Assembly: GCF_016811235.1 (NCBI RefSeq)
Contig: NZ_JAFBID010000020.1
Coordinates: 1-64,000 of the forward strand
Length of the DNA stretch: 64,000 nt
Source: Microvirga arabica
GTDB taxonomy: Bacteria; Pseudomonadota; Alphaproteobacteria; Rhizobiales; Beijerinckiaceae
Reading direction: 5' to 3'
In this document: positions 60,541 through 64,000 of the stretch, one piece after another
How positions within the stretch are numbered: position 1 is the stretch's first letter
How the letters are laid out: the number at the start of each line of letters is the position of its first letter
The notes under the pieces: generated by a model
Seen by the model: only the letters and a program-made list of their open reading frames with translations
Database searches by the model: none
Told to the model about the DNA's origin: nothing
Made by a program: the position numbers and the translations under genes

Positions 60541-61815
60541 TTATTCGGCTGCGACCAGAACCGTCTCGCGGGCAGGCGTGCGTGTCTCGATTGCGCCGTC
60601 ATAGACGGCCTGATCAAGAACGCCCTCCTCCTTCGCCACGAGCACGGGCACGAGAACCTGGCCGGTGACGTTGGTCATGGTGCGCATCATGTCGACCACG
60701 CGGTCGATGGCCACGATGTAGCCGATGCCCTCCAATGGCAGGCCGGCGGTGCTCAAGGTCAGCGTCAGCATCACGATGGAGGTGCCGGGCACGCCGGCTG
60801 TGCCGAGCGAACCGAGCACCGCCGTGAGGCCAATGAGCACGTACTGCGTGAGCGTGAGGTCGAGCCCGAAATACTGCGCGATGAAGATCGACGCGATGGC
60901 CGGATAGATCGCCCCGCAACCGTCCATCTTCACGTTGGCGCCAAGCGGCACCGCGAAGCTGGCATAGCTCTGCGGCACGCCGAGCTTCTCCACCGCAACG
61001 CGAAGCGACATCGGCAGCGTTGCAAGGCTCGACGAGGTGGCGAAGGCCATCTGCATCGCCGGCAGCGCGCCACGGAAGAAGCGGCCGGCTTTGAGACCGT
61101 GCAGCTTCAGGAGGCCGCCATAAACCACGATGATGTGGAACAGGCAGGCGAGGTACATGGCGGCGATGAACTTGCCAAGCGGCAGCAGTGAGGCAAGGCC
61201 GTAGCGCCCGACCACCCAGGCGATGAGCCCGAAGGTGCCGATGGGCGTGAGCTGCAGCACCCAGCGGGTGATGCGGAACACGAGCGCCGCGCCCTGATCG
61301 ACCAGATTGCGGATGCCGGCGGTCTTCTCGCCAAGCGACACGAGGGCCGCGCCGACGATGCCGGAGAAGAACAGCACCTGCAGCACGTTTGTGTCGGCCA
61401 TGGCCTTGATCGGGTTCGTGGGCACGATGCCGATCAGCACCTCAAGCGGCGTCGGGATGGTGCGCGGCTTCACCTCGCCCAGCGGCAGGTTCGACAGGCC
61501 AAGGCCCGGGTCGATCAGGTGGCCGAACGCGAGGCCCACCAGTACGGCGATTGCCGAGGTGGCGACGAACCAGAACAGGGTGCGCAGGCCTAAGCGAGCC
61601 ACGTTGCCCGCTTCCGCCAGTCTCGCCACGCTGGAGGTGATGGTGAAGAACACAAGCGGGATCACGATCATCCGCACGAGGTTCAGGTAGATGTCGCCGA
61701 GCGGCTTGAACCAGATTGCCGCCTGCTCGCCGGCGAGGACGCCCGCGACAATGCCGAGGGCGAAGCCCACCGCGACCCGCTGCCAGAGCGGGCGCGTAAA
61801 CCACGATTGCAACAT
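60541..61815 (-). CDS. Dicarboxylate/amino acid:cation symporter (DctA/GltP family)
   Basis: 424 residues. The serine-rich SSSLATLPMSL hairpin, PLGANVKMDGCGAIYPA, and the NVTGQ region are the substrate and sodium/proton-binding parts of the DAACS family. LGSLGTAGVPGTSIVML lies in the second hairpin region. Inner membrane; it imports C4-dicarboxylates or glutamate, and the exact specificity is not deducible. Start ATG 61815. Confidence 0.92.
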   Translation of the reverse strand: MLQSWFTRPLWQRVAVGFALGIVAGVLAGEQAAIWFKPLGDIYLNLVRMIVIPLVFFTITSSVARLAEAGNVARLGLRTLFWFVATSAIAVLVGLAFGHLIDPGLGLSNLPLGEVKPRTIPTPLEVLIGIVPTNPIKAMADTNVLQVLFFSGIVGAALVSLGEKTAGIRNLVDQGAALVFRITRWVLQLTPIGTFGLIAWVVGRYGLASLLPLGKFIAAMYLACLFHIIVVYGGLLKLHGLKAGRFFRGALPAMQMAFATSSSLATLPMSLRVAVEKLGVPQSYASFAVPLGANVKMDGCGAIYPAIASIFIAQYFGLDLTLTQYVLIGLTAVLGSLGTAGVPGTSIVMLTLTLSTAGLPLEGIGYIVAIDRVVDMMRTMTNVTGQVLVPVLVAKEEGVLDQAVYDGAIETRTPARETVLVAAE

Positions 61816-62009
61816 GTGGATTGCCTTGTATTTACGATTAGGGTCGCAAAATAATGCTTCATACGGCGGAGAACAAATGTCGCAGGCGCAGGGCTGAGGC
61901 CGCTCCCGTGCATGGGGGTGCGGCTCACATTGGCGTGTGGCGGAGTGCGGGCGAGGAACGCAGGCTCATCTCAAATCTTGTTCGGCAATAACGGGATATC
62001 AGAACCAGC

Positions 62010-63119
62010 ATGCCTTCTCGCCTTTACTCCGGCTTCCGGAACGCCGGATTGTCGCTCGTGCTCCTGGTCGCCGGCAGCATCGGTGCCGGGGCTCAGCCCG
62101 CCTCCCCTGCGTCGGCAGCCCCCGACACCCGGCTGATCGAGGAGACGGTCGAGCGCGCCAGGGATCTGCCCAACCTGCGCTCGCTCATCGTCACCCACAA
62201 CGGAACCGCCCTGGCCGAGCAGGCGTTCGGCGGCACACGGCTGGACCGCCCGACGAACATCAAGTCGGCCTCCAAGACCATCATGTCGGCGCTTGTCGGC
62301 ATCGCCATCGAGCGGGAGGTGCTGCAGGGTGTCGACCAGCCGGTGGCGTCGATCCTGGAACAGAGCATCCCGGACGACGCCGATCCGCGCGTGAGGCAGA
62401 TCACCATCGGGCATCTGCTCTCCATGCAGGCCGGGCTGGAGCGCACCTCGGGCCGGAATTACGGCGCCTGGATCAGCAGCGGCAACTGGGTGAGGGATGC
62501 GCTCTCACGGCCGTTCGTGGATGAGCCGGGCGGGCGCATGCTTTATTCCACCGGCAGCACGCATCTTCTCTCGGCCGCGCTCACACGCGCCTCGAAGCGC
62601 AGCACCCTGGAGCTTGCCCGCGACTGGCTCGGCGAGCCGCTGGAGATCGACGTTGCGCCCTGGACCCGCGATCCGCAGGGCATCTATCTCGGCGGCAACG
62701 AGATGGCGCTCTCGCCGCGTGCGCTGCACCGCTTCGGCGAGATGTACCGCCAGGGCGGCATGATCGACGGCAAGCGCGTGGTGCCGGAGAACTGGATCAG
62801 GGAATCCTGGACCCCGCGTACCTCATCCCCCTTCACCGGCGACTCTTACGGCTATGGCTGGTTCATGCGCGACATGCGTGGACACAAGGCGCATTACGCC
62901 TGGGGATTCGGCGGGCAGATGCTCTACGTGATCCCGAGCCTCGGACTGACGGTCACCATGACATCCGACCCGACGGAGCCGTCACGGGAGGACAACTACA
63001 TCGGCCAGCTTCACACGCTCGTCGCGGACGGCATCGTTCCGGCGCTCCTGCCGAAACAGGAGGACACCACCGGCAGCATCGGATCGGGCGCGCAGCCGTC
63101 GTCCGGGGCACCGCTCTAG
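62010..63119 (+). CDS. Serine hydrolase (class C beta-lactamase/esterase family)
   Basis: 369 residues with a signal peptide (LSLVLLVAGSIGAGAQP). The catalytic SASK (S86 and K89) is in NIKSASKTIM. The second motif reads YST (Y179) rather than the classical YxN. WGFGGQ replaces the KTG box near residue 310. These features suit the esterase/peptidase branch of PF00144, so it need not hydrolyse beta-lactams. Periplasmic or lipid-associated. Single gene. Confidence 0.87.
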   Translation: MPSRLYSGFRNAGLSLVLLVAGSIGAGAQPASPASAAPDTRLIEETVERARDLPNLRSLIVTHNGTALAEQAFGGTRLDRPTNIKSASKTIMSALVGIAIEREVLQGVDQPVASILEQSIPDDADPRVRQITIGHLLSMQAGLERTSGRNYGAWISSGNWVRDALSRPFVDEPGGRMLYSTGSTHLLSAALTRASKRSTLELARDWLGEPLEIDVAPWTRDPQGIYLGGNEMALSPRALHRFGEMYRQGGMIDGKRVVPENWIRESWTPRTSSPFTGDSYGYGWFMRDMRGHKAHYAWGFGGQMLYVIPSLGLTVTMTSDPTEPSREDNYIGQLHTLVADGIVPALLPKQEDTTGSIGSGAQPSSGAPL

Positions 63120-63158
63120 GCGCGCTGCTCAACCGGGAGCGACAAGCCGGGGAGTGGC

Positions 63159-63629
63159 TTACATCCGTTCGCCGGGCAATTGGCTGGCCTGCTTCACCCA
63201 GGCGGCGAATTGATCCTCATTGAATGGGTCGTTCTCTCGGATGTGGAAGTATCGCACGTCCTTCTGCTTGGACGTTTCGGGAGGAACAGGGTTCAGCGAC
63301 GCGCCGCGAAAGAAGGCGACCTTGATGTACTTCGCGAAGCAGTGGATGCCGAGAAACCATCCCTGACCCTCAAGTCCGTAGAGCGGCGAGTTCCATTTGG
63401 CGGCCTTGTGCACGCCGGGGACGTTACGCGTGATGACCTCGTCGAGATGGCGTCCGACCTCGCTCTTCCAGCCCGGCATGGCGGCGATATAGGCCTGCAC
63501 GGGAGCATCACCGTAGCCCAACGCAATCTGGGGGTTGCCGCCTGAGAGAAGGTTCGGCTGCGCGGGCTTCCCAGCGACAGGGTTCGACGCGACCATTCTT
63601 GCAGCCTTCAGCGACGTCTTAGCGGTCAT
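63159..63629 (-). CDS. DUF1801 (YdhG-like) protein
   Basis: 156 residues with DEVITRNVPGVHKAAKWNSPLYG, FLGIHCFAKYIKVAFFRGASL and a C-terminal helix, matching the YdhG/DUF1801 fold of unknown function. The ATG at 63629 has GGGAGGGG upstream; an earlier start is weaker. Confidence 0.82.
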   Translation of the reverse strand: MTAKTSLKAARMVASNPVAGKPAQPNLLSGGNPQIALGYGDAPVQAYIAAMPGWKSEVGRHLDEVITRNVPGVHKAAKWNSPLYGLEGQGWFLGIHCFAKYIKVAFFRGASLNPVPPETSKQKDVRYFHIRENDPFNEDQFAAWVKQASQLPGERM

Positions 63630-63675
63630 TAGCCCCTCCCTGTTGGCGATGTGCGGAAGCGCCATGAGATGAAAA

Positions 63676-63699
63676 AAGGCGGGCTCCAAAGCCCGCCTT
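63676..63699 (-). terminator. Rho-independent terminator of rpoD
   Basis: AAGGCGGGCT/AGCCCGCCTT stem (63676-63685 with 63690-63699), followed on the minus strand by TTTTT, just past the rpoD stop. Confidence 0.9.
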
Positions 63700-63709
63700 C
63701 TTAATTCGC

Positions 63710-64000
63710 TTAGTTGTCCAGGAAGCTCCGGAGCTTCCGGCTCCGCGAAGGATGCTTCAGCTTGCGCAGGGCCTTCGCCTCGATCTGGCGGATGCGCTCG
63801 CGGGTCACCGAGAACTGCTGGCCGACCTCCTCGAGGGTGTGGTCGGTGTTCATGCCGATGCCGAAGCGCATGCGCAGCACGCGTTCCTCGCGCGGGGTGA
63901 GCGAGGCGAGAACGCGCGTCGTTGTCTCACGAAGATTGCTCTGGATCGCCGCGTCGATGGGCAGGATCGCGTTCTTGTCCTCGATGAAGTCGCCGAGGTG
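63710..64000 (-). CDS. rpoD: RNA polymerase sigma-70 factor RpoD (partial, C-terminus)
   Basis: The last 96 residues are present; the N-terminal part runs off the right edge. The visible part covers the end of region 3 and region 4: [40 protein letters not shown], and [22 protein letters not shown] at the C-terminus. This is the -35-recognising helix-turn-helix of the housekeeping sigma factor, supporting a genuine chromosomal location. Confidence 0.97.
   Translation of the reverse strand, partial: HLGDFIEDKNAILPIDAAIQSNLRETTTRVLASLTPREERVLRMRFGIGMNTDHTLEEVGQQFSVTRERIRQIEAKALRKLKHPSRSRKLRSFLDN

Overview
The window is chromosomal DNA from a high-G+C alphaproteobacterium, most likely of the order Hyphomicrobiales (Rhizobiales). 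A Microvirga/Methylobacteriaceae-type organism is my best guess, but nothing here proves the genus. The guess rests on the gene content (rhizobial-type glycerol ABC operon in the order glpS-T-P-Q-U-V, extensin-like and DUF1194 proteins, HU with an Ala/Lys tail, many ABC importers), the vegetative sigma factor tail at the right edge, and hairpin-forming intergenic repeats of the kind scattered through rhizobial genomes. Most of the window is ordinary core and metabolic DNA, densely packed, with clear Shine-Dalgarno sites and many rho-independent terminators.

Layout. 1-3.7 kb (minus): AMP nucleosidase (cut by the left edge), a short-chain dehydrogenase and the ribosome-associated ABC-F ATPase EttA. 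3.7-4.6 kb: a gene-free stretch packed with hairpin repeats. 4.6-8.5 kb (minus): an erythromycin-esterase-like protein and a broken secreted glycoside hydrolase with RTX repeats (two frameshifts and one stop). 8.7-17.2 kb (minus): a peptide uptake and degradation locus (M29 aminopeptidase, fused DppD/DppF-type ATPase, binding protein, two permeases, M14 carboxypeptidase). 17.2-21.5 kb (minus): molybdate importer ModABC beside the molybdenum-dependent periplasmic methionine sulfoxide reductase MsrPQ. 21.6-25.4 kb (minus): a sugar ABC importer without an ATPase gene, followed by NanE. 25.4-28.7 kb: a PP2C-like phosphatase, a divergent acidic unknown protein and a DEAD-box helicase. 28.8-34.2 kb: a YqjDE-like membrane cluster, a PHB-depolymerase-type esterase, DUF1194 and extensin-like proteins, and HU. 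34.6-36.2 kb: KdgK and KDPG aldolase of the Entner-Doudoroff branch. 36.3-41.7 kb: acyl-CoA synthetase, a crotonase lacking the catalytic glutamates, an AhpD-like protein, an FAD-linked oxidase and an SDR. 42.2-48.7 kb: the glycerol importer operon with one extra unknown gene. 48.8-51.8 kb: a patatin, a CAT-anticodon tRNA and a small lower-G+C island bounded by a copy of the tRNA 3' end. 52-64 kb: glutathionyl-hydroquinone reductase, PRC-barrel protein, class III cyclase, a 2OG-Fe oxygenase, Ada, a PEP mutase/isocitrate lyase relative, a fosmidomycin-resistance MFS pump, a CAP-RTX protein, a dicarboxylate symporter, a serine hydrolase, a DUF1801 protein and the 3' end of rpoD.

How it fits together. 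The organism appears geared to scavenging peptides, glycerol, sugar acids, acyl compounds and dicarboxylates. The strongest accessory signals are the tRNA-flanked mini-island (Crp/Fnr regulator plus two translationally coupled small ORFs), the complementary degeneration of GlpS and GlpT, the decayed GH-RTX gene, and the unknown gene wedged into the glycerol operon. I found no CRISPR array, no intact insertion sequence and no complete prophage. No clearly new multi-gene system is evident; the mini-island is the best candidate for follow-up.
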